Assembly: GCA_013817135.1 (NCBI GenBank)
Contig: JACDDF010000113.1
Location: 1 to 7,032 of the forward strand
DNA: 7,032 nt
Source: Nitrospirales bacterium
Lineage (GTDB): Bacteria; Nitrospirota; Nitrospiria; Nitrospirales; UBA8639
Direction of reading: 5' to 3'
Made by a program: the position numbers and the translations under genes. A model generated the notes under the pieces. It made no database searches. It saw nothing but the letters and a program-made list of their open reading frames with translations, and was not told the DNA's origin. Below are positions 1-6,397 of this stretch, piece after piece; position 1 is the stretch's first letter, and every line of letters begins with the position of its first letter.

Positions 1-49
1 CCATCATGAACCCGGCAACCCCGCCTTTGATTACCGTGAGCCATTGTCC

Positions 50-93
50 CCAGTGGGAGCCTGGGAGGCTCCCACTGGATGCGGTATTTTTTT
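50..93 (+). terminator. Rho-independent terminator, facing right
   Basis: A perfect 12-bp stem (CCAGTGGGAGCC, 50-61, with GGCTCCCACTGG, 67-78) closes on a 5-nt loop. Eight bases later comes a run of seven T (87-93). The T run lies on the right, so it ends plus-strand transcription, presumably of a gene off the left edge. A TGA at 7-9 in one frame could be that gene's stop, but the two other plus frames also stay open from the edge, so no partial gene is called. On the minus strand the A run precedes the hairpin and no T run follows, so it would be only a weak terminator for the convergent DsrE-like gene ending at 134. Confidence 0.8.
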
Positions 94-133
94 GTCTCAT
101 CGAGATACACAATCTCATCCGCATATTTTCTCC

Positions 134-610
134 TTACGGTTTGATATACACATATCCTGCGCGTTGAAGATCGGCAATTCGCTTGACGGCTACCGGATGC
201 TCGGTGGGTGTGAACCCGGCCACCAATTTCTCAAGCGGTGTCCCATAAAGTTTCATCGAGACCTGACACATTTCGGCCTTGATACCCTTGTCAATGACTA
301 CCTTCAATTTATCTTTCAACTCCTGATCGACCGTGTCGCTTTCAAATAACTTCAAGGCCGGTCCATGCACGACCAGCACCAGGTCAATTTTGTCTGGTCC
401 GCCTTCGGCTTCGATGTGTTTGTTAATCAAGGCCATCGTGTATTTGGCGAGAGCCGGGTCGTTACTATCCAGGTGATACAACACTTTCACTTTGTCCTGG
501 CCTGGTGTCTTATCTGCCAGAACCAAACCGGGACTCAGAATCAGTCCATACACACAAGCAAACACTAACGCCGAGAGCATTAGGAACGGCTTAGGAATGA
601 AATTCAACAT
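134..610 (-). CDS. Exported DsrE/DsrF-family (DUF1791-like) protein
   Basis: A 158-residue protein starting at the ATG at 610, which has an excellent Shine-Dalgarno (AAGGAGG) 5 nt upstream. A longer reading from 667 would add 19 residues in front of this site and is unlikely. Residues 1-32 form a Sec signal peptide: a short basic start, a long hydrophobic core, then V-L-A before DKTPG, so the mature protein is probably periplasmic. The mature part (about 39-158) has the DsrE-like pattern: a first strand VKVLYHLDS, the core strand and loop DLVLVVHGPALKLFE (about residues 76-90), an LKDKLKVVIDKGIKAEMC segment with a single cysteine at C115, and the family-typical C-terminal ending GYVYIKP. Related proteins carry or relay sulfur through a cysteine. 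Whether C115 does so is inference, and no dsrAB or sulfur-oxidation genes are visible. It is the last of four minus-strand genes and lies 186 bp beyond the response regulator, so it may have its own promoter. Family call is fairly sure; function is unknown. Confidence 0.82.
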   Translation of the reverse strand: MLNFIPKPFLMLSALVFACVYGLILSPGLVLADKTPGQDKVKVLYHLDSNDPALAKYTMALINKHIEAEGGPDKIDLVLVVHGPALKLFESDTVDQELKDKLKVVIDKGIKAEMCQVSMKLYGTPLEKLVAGFTPTEHPVAVKRIADLQRAGYVYIKP

Positions 611-741
611 GACGGCCTCCTTGGATTGAACAGTGGATGAGAACAGGCTCCGTTTGGGAGTCTTCATCGTCTAAGGCTATTGTGTATGAATTGAGATGAA
701 AGCGGTAGGTGCGAACACCAGGAGTCGGGCGACTATTCCGA

Positions 742-771
742 CCTTATCCGGATAGGGGTACATGCCCCTAT
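742..771. promoter_or_regulatory. Overlapping inverted repeats upstream of the DsrE-like gene
   Basis: Two palindromes sit side by side. One is the perfect 10-mer TATCCGGATA (745-754), extended by a CC/GG pair on each side beyond one mismatch. The other is ATAGGGG (752-758) paired with CCCCTAT (765-771) across a 6-nt spacer, TACATG. They lie 26 nt beyond the response-regulator stop and about 130 bp upstream of the DsrE-like start. No T run follows on either strand, so a terminator is unlikely. A binding site for a dimeric regulator, perhaps the adjacent LuxR-type protein, is the simplest inference. No convincing sigma-70 or sigma-54 promoter was found in 611-796. Confidence 0.4.
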
Positions 772-796
772 TGGAAGTATTGAACAATCGTTCCCT

Positions 797-1456
797 CTAT
801 GGGGAAAACCGGCGGACGAACTCTGCCGCGGCCTGAGAGCGGCGGGTCACCTGCAGTTTCTGGAAAATATTTTCAAGATAATGGCCGACGGTTTTATCGC
901 TCAGGTCGAGTGCTACGGCAATTTCCTTATTGGTTTTTCCTTCGGCCACCAGTGTTAACACCTTCATTTCCTGAGGGGCCAACGATTCTTTCTTGCCGTC
1001 AGGGGAAGGGATGGAAAGATGCTGTATCTTGGTGAGCACCCGTTCTGTGGTGGCAGGATCGAGGATGGATTTCCCCTCAGCTACGGTTTGCACCGCTCGG
1101 ACTAGTTCTTCTCCACTGATTTCTTTCAACAGAAAGCCTTTGGCCCCTGCCATGATGGTAGCCATCACCGCTTGGTCGTCGGAAAAGGACGTCAAAAACA
1201 ACACACGGGTTTCAGGAGAGGCATTTCGAATCTCACGACAGGCGTCGATACCGCTCCCGTCCGGCAGACGGACATCCATGAGCACCACATCGGGATGAAG
1301 CCGGTCGGCTTCTGAGACCGCCGCGGCCCTGGTCCCGGCTTCACCAACGACCTGAATGTTCTCTGTTTCGGTAAAGAGCGTTTTCAGCCCCAGGCGAAGC
1401 ACCTCATGATCATCGACCAGTAAAAGACGGATGGTGTGGATATTACGCCTGGGCAT
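797..1456 (-). CDS. Response regulator, NarL/FixJ (LuxR-HTH) family
   Basis: A 219-residue cytoplasmic DNA-binding regulator. The receiver domain spans about residues 8-125: acidic pair D15/D16 in LLLVDDHEV, phospho-acceptor D61 in VVLMDVRLPDGSG, switch T89 in VLFLTS and K111 in GFLLKE. All the residues needed for phosphorylation are there. A linker follows, then a LuxR-type helix-turn-helix (about 152-212) with LAPQEMKVLTLVAEGKTNKE and the recognition-helix segment LSDKTVGHYLENIFQKL, closest in style to the NarL/DevR group. I chose the ATG at 1456, with a purine-rich AAAGGGAG just upstream. A reading from 1498 would add 14 residues lying entirely over the kinase gene. From 1456 the gene overlaps the kinase stop by 14 nt, which implies translational coupling and makes the kinase its cognate partner. 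Its targets are not shown by the sequence. Confidence 0.92.
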   Translation of the reverse strand: MPRRNIHTIRLLLVDDHEVLRLGLKTLFTETENIQVVGEAGTRAAAVSEADRLHPDVVLMDVRLPDGSGIDACREIRNASPETRVLFLTSFSDDQAVMATIMAGAKGFLLKEISGEELVRAVQTVAEGKSILDPATTERVLTKIQHLSIPSPDGKKESLAPQEMKVLTLVAEGKTNKEIAVALDLSDKTVGHYLENIFQKLQVTRRSQAAAEFVRRFSP

Positions 1457-2885
1457 GGCTCCCTTTCTTGGCAATCTCAAAAACAATTCGAGTCCCACGG
1501 TGAGGTTTCGACCACACCTGAAAATACGCTCCCAGACGCTTAGCGCGTGCGGCCATATTTTTTAATCCGTGAACCCCCTCATACGTATTCCCAAGATCAA
1601 AGCCCAGACCATTGTCCGTCACTTCAAGACACACGGTCTTCTCTCGCGCCTGAAGAGACACCGTGCCTGACGTGGCGTGTGCATGCCGCACGCTGTTGCT
1701 GATGGATTCTTTCACCACAAAGAGCAGGTCGGTGGCTTCCTCCGGCGTGAGCAAATCGGCCGCCTCCTGATCGATCTGCAGGTGGAAGGGCAGGTTCTGG
1801 GATTTTTTCACAGTATGCACAAGCGTGCGCATCTCTTCTACCCATTGCTGTCCATTCAGGCATTCCGGTTCAAGGCCATTAATATGTCGGCGCAGGTCTT
1901 GAATCACGAATTTGAGTTCCATCAAGACATCACTGATCCCGGTGAGGGCTTCATTGGGATTCTGTGGAATGAGCCGTTGACACCGTTCCAAATTCAGTCT
2001 CAACGCAAATGTCGATTGAATGACTCCGTCATGAAGATCCTGGGCCATACGTTCCCGATCTTCCAAGACCGTCCGGAGCTGTTGTTCACTGCGACGACTG
2101 GCTTGTTCAGCCTGTTTGGTCTGAACCAATGATGTCCGTAACTCAGAGACCGTGGCCAGATACCCTCGCCCGACATACCCCAGGACTAAAAAATAGGCCA
2201 TCAACCGCAGGAAATGCCAAAACCACCATCGACCGCCCCAGATTACCGAATAGGTAAACATCAATTCCGCAAGGCCGAACATGAGGGCCAAGGAGGCAAA
2301 GAGGAAATCTTCCGATCGACCCGAGTGTCGGTAATCCAAAAAGAAGCGAAGCGATCCGGCGAAAAACAACATGCTCGCAAAACTTTTGGGAGCAACAGCG
2401 GCTGGCGTGAATGCCCCTTCACGAACCATCATCGGTAAATATTGCGGAAAGCCAATCGTCCATAAGCCAAGGGCAAGGGCTCCGCCAGTCATCACCCACG
2501 GCATCCATTTAACCGTTGTGTGATGTTTTCCCGTTGCAGAGAGCCACATAAGCCCGAACCCCAAGCCTCCCAACAAGCTCGCACTGCCCCGCAATAAGAC
2601 AAATCCATTCCCTGGTATCGATATCGCGTGAAAGACTTCAAGAATGCCCATCCCGAGAAAGCCACCGGCGATGGGATAAAACTTCTGATTGGTGTGTTCA
2701 GCGGTCCTTTGAAGCGACACAATTCCCATGGAAATGGCGGCCAATCCGCCGACCGTTTCCAATGTAGAATGAAGGGGCTCATGGGGCCAGCGCCACCCCG
2801 GCCAGATACCCGGAAGGAGGATGCCCATCATCAAAGCAGCGATACCGCCCCCACCAACCATAAGATACAGGGTGAAAGGTTTCAT
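1443..2885 (-). CDS. Multi-pass membrane sensor histidine kinase, NarX/DegS type (HisKA_3)
   Basis: A 480-residue sensor kinase. The N-terminal half (about residues 1-245) holds seven or eight hydrophobic segments (roughly 3-25, 41-59, 70-88, 94-115, 126-147, 168-185, 193-215, 224-244) with few long loops, so it is an integral-membrane sensor of MASE-like style rather than a periplasmic binding domain. His39 and Glu42 in LHSTLE and His86 in EVFHAIS lie in or near these helices. A short coiled coil (about 250-280) leads to the HisKA_3 dimerisation segment DRERMAQDLHDGVIQS, with phospho-acceptor H285. The HATPase domain follows: N box ESISNSVRHAHA (N397), G1 DNGLGF (D424) and G2 GVHGLKNMAARAKRLGA. 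The ATG at 2885 is preferred, with GAGGAA 7 nt upstream; a TTG at 2900 would add five residues. It is coupled to the downstream response regulator. The signal sensed is unknown; membrane, redox or quinone sensing would be guesses. Confidence 0.9.
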   Translation of the reverse strand: MKPFTLYLMVGGGGIAALMMGILLPGIWPGWRWPHEPLHSTLETVGGLAAISMGIVSLQRTAEHTNQKFYPIAGGFLGMGILEVFHAISIPGNGFVLLRGSASLLGGLGFGLMWLSATGKHHTTVKWMPWVMTGGALALGLWTIGFPQYLPMMVREGAFTPAAVAPKSFASMLFFAGSLRFFLDYRHSGRSEDFLFASLALMFGLAELMFTYSVIWGGRWWFWHFLRLMAYFLVLGYVGRGYLATVSELRTSLVQTKQAEQASRRSEQQLRTVLEDRERMAQDLHDGVIQSTFALRLNLERCQRLIPQNPNEALTGISDVLMELKFVIQDLRRHINGLEPECLNGQQWVEEMRTLVHTVKKSQNLPFHLQIDQEAADLLTPEEATDLLFVVKESISNSVRHAHATSGTVSLQAREKTVCLEVTDNGLGFDLGNTYEGVHGLKNMAARAKRLGAYFQVWSKPHRGTRIVFEIAKKGSHAQA

Positions 2886-3029
2886 GTATTCGTTCCTCAA
2901 TCCTCTTCCCAGGCGCTCCCGCCGAACGACTTATTCGCCTGATGAGCGAGATTAAGCCTAATCAAGGCATGGGGGGTGTGAGGCTTTGCCATCATGCATC
3001 ACCCATGTTCTGACATTCACCAAAGGCGT
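2886..3029. other. Intergenic gap between activator and kinase genes, with a small palindrome
   Basis: This 144-bp gap separates the end of the sigma-54 activator gene from the kinase start. It contains the 14-bp inverted repeat GATTA-AGCC-TAATC (2950-2963). No terminator with a T run and no clear promoter is evident, so I cannot say whether the kinase is read through from the activator gene or has its own promoter. Confidence 0.3.
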
Positions 3030-4856
3030 TCACCCTCCCTTCACAATCCCCATTTTTTTGATGCGGGCCACCAGCGTGGTGGGTTTAATCCCAAGTCGTT
3101 CGGCTGCTCCGCCTTTCCCATAAATTTTCCAATCCGCTTCCTGGAGAGCTGCCAGCGTATTGTCCCGTTCCCGACGCCGCATTTCTTGTTCGGGCACCAC
3201 GCTCCATTCTCTGGCCGAAGACTTGGACTCCCGGTGCAGTGAGGAGGATCGCCCTTCTCCCGGTTGAGGAATATCGAACGACAATCCCTGCTGTCCGGAA
3301 AGGATCAGACCTCGTTCAATGACGTTCTGTAACTCTCGAACATTTCCCGGCCAGTTATATCGTTGTAATTGCCCCAACAATGCTTCCGTCAGTCTTGGTT
3401 GCACACAGTGTAGCTTTTTGGATGTCACTCCGAGAAGGTACTCGGCTAAGAGCGGAATATCTTCCTTCCGTTCGCGGAGCGGAGACATTTCAAGTGGGAA
3501 GACATTGAGTCGATAATACAGGTCCTGCCGGAATCCACCGGTCTCCACCTCCTGTTTTAGATTCTTGTTGGTCGCGGCAATCACTCTGACATCTACATGT
3601 CTGGTGTGTTCTTCTCCCACACGTTCATATTGCTGCTCCTGCAGCACCCTCAGAAATTTACCTTGAAGATCCAAGGGAATTTCTCCGACCTCATCCAGGA
3701 ACAAGGTGCCCCCATCCGCCGCTCCAAATCGCCCTGCCCGATCTTTGACCGCTCCGGTGAATGCTCCTTTTACGTGGCCGAAAAATTCACTTTCAAACAG
3801 TTCCCGGGGAATTGAGGCACAATTCACCCGGATTAACGGCTGGTCTTTCCGTTGACTCCGTTTGTGAATTTCTCTGGCAACCAATTCCTTACCGGTTCCG
3901 GATTCACCAAGAACCAACACGGTGGCTTCTGTGGGTGCCACAAGATCTATTTGACGGATCACATTGTGCAGGGCCGGGCTTTGTCCCACGAGATCCCCGA
4001 AGGCTCCGGCTTCCAGGACTTCTTCCTGTAAGTACCGGTTTTCCGCTTGCAAGCGGTTTTGCCGTTCCAAGAGTTCTTCTGCCTGTTTTCGTCCGCTAAT
4101 ATCAACCAGAAATCCTTGGTACCACTGCACAGCACCTTCCGCATTGCGAATCACCCTGGCATTTTCTGAAATCCAAATTAGCGTCCCGTCCGCCCGATAG
4201 ACCTGTGACTCAAAGTCCGTGATGACATTCTTTTGCTCCAGCAACCGGCAAAATTCCTCCCGCTTTGTTGGCTCCACATACAGTTGGCGACCAATATCTT
4301 TGACGGCTTCCATTAATATTTGGGGAGAGTCGTATCCCAACAAATGGCTCAGGGCGGCATTGGCATTGAGGAATACACCGGCAGGTGTCGCCTGGTAGAT
4401 CCCTTCTACCGCTTGATTAAAAATGGCGCGATATTTTTCTTCCGATTGCTGAAGTGCTTCTTCGGCTTCTTTTCGCTGAGAGATATCTCGAATGATTCCG
4501 CTGAAAAAGAGCCGACTTTCTTCTTCCCAGGCCGAAAGCGTGAGTTCGAGGGGGAATTCCTCTCCGGTTCTGCGCAGACCACTCAGTTCCACGGTCTCAC
4601 CAAGAATTCGCGTCTCTCCCCTCGTGCTGTACCGCTCAAGCCCGGCTTGATGCGCCAGTCGGTGTCGATCTGGCATAAGCATGGTGAGAGGCTTACCGAC
4701 GGTCTCCTCACTTTCATAGCCGAAGATGTCTTTGGCCCCCTTATTCCAAAACAGAATGGTCCCTGATTGATCCGCAATAATGATGGCATCGTGAGATGAC
4801 TGGGCAACGGCCCGAAACCGCATCTCTGCTATGTAATTATCTTTTCCATTGCTCAT
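3030..4856 (-). CDS. Sigma-54-dependent activator, PAS-PAS-AAA+-Fis
   Basis: A 608-residue cytoplasmic enhancer-binding protein. PAS 1 spans about residues 14-128 ([19 protein letters not shown] to IIRDISQRK) and PAS 2 about 140-257, followed by a charged coiled-coil linker (256-283). The AAA+ domain (about 287-512) has Walker A GESGTGKE (317-324), the sigma-54-contacting loop GAFTGA (364-369), Walker B GGTLFLDE (382-389), the [14 protein letters not shown] segment with arginine-finger candidates, and NWPGNVREL (501-509). The intact GAFTGA indicates a working sigma-54 activator. A Fis-type helix-turn-helix ends the protein (about 562-605: [32 protein letters not shown]). There is no receiver domain, so control should come through the PAS domains. 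H69 in PAS 1 lines up with the FixL heme ligand, but the distal arginine of FixL is replaced by valine. ATG 4856 has only a modest AAGGA about 12 nt upstream. It is divergent from nirK, whose upstream DNA has a sigma-54 promoter, so nirK and perhaps this gene itself are its likely targets. Confidence 0.95.
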   Translation of the reverse strand: MSNGKDNYIAEMRFRAVAQSSHDAIIIADQSGTILFWNKGAKDIFGYESEETVGKPLTMLMPDRHRLAHQAGLERYSTRGETRILGETVELSGLRRTGEEFPLELTLSAWEEESRLFFSGIIRDISQRKEAEEALQQSEEKYRAIFNQAVEGIYQATPAGVFLNANAALSHLLGYDSPQILMEAVKDIGRQLYVEPTKREEFCRLLEQKNVITDFESQVYRADGTLIWISENARVIRNAEGAVQWYQGFLVDISGRKQAEELLERQNRLQAENRYLQEEVLEAGAFGDLVGQSPALHNVIRQIDLVAPTEATVLVLGESGTGKELVAREIHKRSQRKDQPLIRVNCASIPRELFESEFFGHVKGAFTGAVKDRAGRFGAADGGTLFLDEVGEIPLDLQGKFLRVLQEQQYERVGEEHTRHVDVRVIAATNKNLKQEVETGGFRQDLYYRLNVFPLEMSPLRERKEDIPLLAEYLLGVTSKKLHCVQPRLTEALLGQLQRYNWPGNVRELQNVIERGLILSGQQGLSFDIPQPGEGRSSSLHRESKSSAREWSVVPEQEMRRRERDNTLAALQEADWKIYGKGGAAERLGIKPTTLVARIKKMGIVKGG

Positions 4857-4947
4857 TGGCCCGCTGGTCCTTATCTGGTTTCAGGTCTCTTTCATCTATG
4901 ACCATGCTATTAAAATGTTGAAAAATGACGCTGCGACTGTCTCATTA

Positions 4948-4967
4948 AACAACATTATTATGTTGTT
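4948..4967. promoter_or_regulatory. Palindrome 1: candidate upstream activating site
   Basis: Perfect inverted repeat: arms AACAACAT and ATGTTGTT around a 4-nt centre, containing CAACA-N6-TGTTG (4950-4965). Its centre is about 113 bp upstream of the -24 element of the nirK sigma-54 promoter, a normal enhancer distance. It is the palindrome nearest the activator gene, so it could also serve autoregulation. Confidence 0.65.
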
Positions 4968-4970
4968 GTT

Positions 4971-4986
4971 CAGCAAAATATTGCTA
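4971..4986. promoter_or_regulatory. Palindrome 2: degenerate copy of the same site
   Basis: CAGCA-N6-TGCTA, an imperfect version of the flanking sites with the same 5-6-5 geometry. It contains the perfect core AGCAA-AATA-TTGCT (4972-4985). Its centre is 21 bp from palindrome 1, two helical turns, so proteins on both would sit on the same DNA face. It is probably a weaker site. Confidence 0.45.
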
Positions 4987-5007
4987 TTCAACAAATTATT
5001 GTTGAAT
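4986..5007. promoter_or_regulatory. Palindrome 3: candidate upstream activating site
   Basis: Perfect 9-bp arms ATTCAACAA and TTGTTGAAT around ATTA. It contains CAACA-N6-TGTTG (4989-5004), the same motif and spacing as palindrome 1. Its centre lies 18 bp beyond palindrome 2 and 39 bp beyond palindrome 1. It is a candidate binding site for the Fis-type domain of the divergent activator. Confidence 0.65.
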
Positions 5008-5040
5008 TAAAATTTAATGCAATTAAAATAAATACTTATA

Positions 5041-5053
5041 AATCAATGCCTTA
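5041..5053 (+). promoter_or_regulatory. IHF-binding site
   Basis: AATCAATGCCTTA matches the IHF consensus WATCAANNNNTTR at every fixed position. An A/T-rich tract lies on its 5' side (about 5007-5040), as is usual for strong IHF sites. It is placed between the palindromes and the sigma-54 promoter, where a DNA bend would bring the activator to the polymerase. Confidence 0.6.
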
Positions 5054-5067
5054 TGGTTTATTTATGC

Positions 5068-5084
5068 TTGGCACAGGATCTGCG
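5068..5084 (+). promoter_or_regulatory. Sigma-54 (-24/-12) promoter of nirK
   Basis: TTGGCAC-AGGATC-TGC carries the invariant GG (5070-5071) and GC (5082-5083) exactly 10 nt apart and matches the consensus YTGGCACGNNNNTTGC well, except C for T in the -12 half. Transcription should begin about 12 nt further on, near 5095, leaving a leader of about 84 nt before the nirK ATG. The divergent gene encodes the matching kind of activator. Confidence 0.8.
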
Positions 5085-5178
5085 TAAAGGCTATAGAAAT
5101 GATGTTGCATCTATAGGTATCGATAGTCAGGCATCACCTTTATTCATCATATTTAAGTTCGTATGAAAGGATCGCAGA

Positions 5179-6153
5179 ATGAAGAATCGACATTCAGGCC
5201 GGATAGGATTGGCCATCGCGCTTTTAGCAATGACTGGAAGTCTTTCCACCTTTGTCTCACTAGTCGAGGCCAAGAAGGTCACGGTAGAGCTGACGGCAGT
5301 GGAAACGGAAGTCGTCATTGACGGTAAAGGCACCACTTATAAAGCATGGACCTTTAACGGACAGGTTCCGGGTCCGGTCGTACGAGTGACCGAAGGTGAC
5401 CAGGTCCATTTCATCCTCAAAAACCACAAAAACAATGGTCGCCCACACTCCATGGATTTCCATGCGGCGGAAACGGACTTCCTCGCCAATTATCGCGACG
5501 TCAACCCTGGCGAGTCGCTGGAATATGTCTGGGAGGCCAAACGACCTGGGGTCTTCGCCTACCACTGCGGGGCGTTTCCCATGATTCAACATATTGCCCG
5601 CGGCATGTTTGGCGTCGTCATTGTTGACCCGAAAGATGCTGGTGCGATGCCAAAGGCTGACCGGGAATATGTGCTGGTGCAATCGGAGCTATTCACGAAA
5701 GATCCTGATGACGTCCAGGCAATGATGGACGCGAAAAATGACCATGTCGTGTTCAACGGCGGGATATTTAAGTATGACCCGGTTCATGCCGCAAAAGGGG
5801 GAGAATTCCTCACCGCTAAGCCTGGGGAGCGGGTACGGTTTTATTTCGTGAACGTCGGCCCGAATAATTTCTCCTCCCTTCATCCGATTGCGGAAATCTG
5901 GGATGATGTCTGGGCCAGCGGAAATCCCGCCAACCGCTTACAGGGGGTGCAAACCCAGGTGATCGGTGCGGCAGATGGTGCCATCCTGGATGTCGTCGTG
6001 GAACAAAAAGGCGTCTATCCGATTGTGACCCACTCACTGAAAGATGCGCTCACCGGAGCCATTGCTCTTCTTGAAGTGAGCGATGAAGCCAAGAAGCTCC
6101 CTCTGATGCCTTCAGTGGGTCCCAAAGCCAGCGAAACAACCAGCAAAAAATAA
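5179..6153 (+). CDS. nirK: Copper-containing nitrite reductase (NO-forming), NirK
   Basis: A 324-residue periplasmic two-cupredoxin enzyme that reduces nitrite to nitric oxide. A Sec signal peptide covers residues 1-31, cut after V-E-A. Cupredoxin 1 spans about 33-155 and cupredoxin 2 about 160-300. By alignment to classical NirK, the type 1 copper ligands are H90, C130, H138 and M143; the type 2 ligands are H95, H129 and H285; catalytic Asp is D93 (HSMDFH) and catalytic His is H235 with the neighbouring active-site I237 (LHPI). All are present, so the protein should be active. The type 1 loop is one residue shorter than in Alcaligenes/Achromobacter enzymes (C-x7-H instead of C-x8-H), and there is no fused cytochrome or extra cupredoxin domain. 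ATG 5179 has AAGGA 7 nt upstream. It is transcribed alone, divergent from a sigma-54 activator and from its own sigma-54 promoter. In a nitrite oxidiser it could serve nitrosative-stress or redox balance rather than respiration; that is inference. Confidence 0.93.
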   Translation: MKNRHSGRIGLAIALLAMTGSLSTFVSLVEAKKVTVELTAVETEVVIDGKGTTYKAWTFNGQVPGPVVRVTEGDQVHFILKNHKNNGRPHSMDFHAAETDFLANYRDVNPGESLEYVWEAKRPGVFAYHCGAFPMIQHIARGMFGVVIVDPKDAGAMPKADREYVLVQSELFTKDPDDVQAMMDAKNDHVVFNGGIFKYDPVHAAKGGEFLTAKPGERVRFYFVNVGPNNFSSLHPIAEIWDDVWASGNPANRLQGVQTQVIGAADGAILDVVVEQKGVYPIVTHSLKDALTGAIALLEVSDEAKKLPLMPSVGPKASETTSKK

Positions 6154-6197
6154 AAGAGGGCACATCCTCAGACATCCTCTTCAACTTAACTCGCATC

Positions 6198-6234
6198 TCT
6201 TCGTGGGAGACACCTTCATCGTCTCCCACGAAGA
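6198..6234 (+). terminator. Strong stem-loop after nirK
   Basis: A perfect 14-bp stem (TCTTCGTGGGAGAC, 6198-6211, with GTCTCCCACGAAGA, 6221-6234) on a 9-nt loop, 45 nt past the nirK stop. No T run follows on either strand, so it may end transcription inefficiently or protect the nirK mRNA 3' end. It could also be read from the minus strand by the convergent zinc-ribbon gene. Confidence 0.55.
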
Positions 6235-6269
6235 ATCGGGCTTGACCCCACCCTCAAAACAGACATTCT

Positions 6270-6321
6270 CGTATTTTCTGCCAAACAGTTTTTGCCCGTC
6301 CAGGGTACAATCGAAAATACG
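6270..6321. repeat. Spaced 9-bp inverted repeat in the nirK / zinc-ribbon gap
   Basis: CGTATTTTC (6270-6278) pairs perfectly with GAAAATACG (6313-6321) across 34 nt. Inside lies the small repeat AAAC-A-GTTT. No reading frame here (6154-6397) is convincing and I see no T run behind the repeat. It may be a structured 3' region of the minus-strand gene or chance. Confidence 0.3.
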
Positions 6322-6397
6322 TCCCAAATGACCTGTACGCCTTCTCGCAATTTGCCTTGTTGCTCAACCTCAGAAAGACAGGGATGCCTTTACACTC

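Noticed and set aside
2..349. Plus-strand open frame entering from the left edge
   Set aside because: It runs through the terminator hairpin and T run and then opposite the well-supported DsrE-like gene. Two plus frames are open here, so openness means little.
752..771. NarL-type heptamer pair
   Set aside because: TACCCCT fits the NarL heptamer on one strand, but the partner half has a mismatch and the halves face the opposite way from the known 7-2-7 arrangement.
1457..1498. Earlier start of the response regulator at 1498
   Set aside because: The extra 14 residues lie wholly over the kinase C-terminus, add nothing to the receiver domain, and the ATG at 1456 gives a normal short overlap.
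1624..1863. Small frames inside or opposite the kinase, activator and nirK genes
   Set aside because: They overlap genes with complete domain motifs, show low-complexity or arginine-rich translations typical of shadow frames, and lack ribosome-binding sites.
4948..5007. CRISPR array or phage attachment site
   Set aside because: The units are short symmetric palindromes only about 20 bp apart without spacers, and no cas, integrase or tRNA gene is nearby.
5881..5920. Possible loss of the catalytic histidine of NirK
   Set aside because: The classical GGH-G-D histidine is Ile here, but counting back from the type 2 ligand shows that the catalytic His is the earlier one, in the PHLI segment, and it is present as H235.
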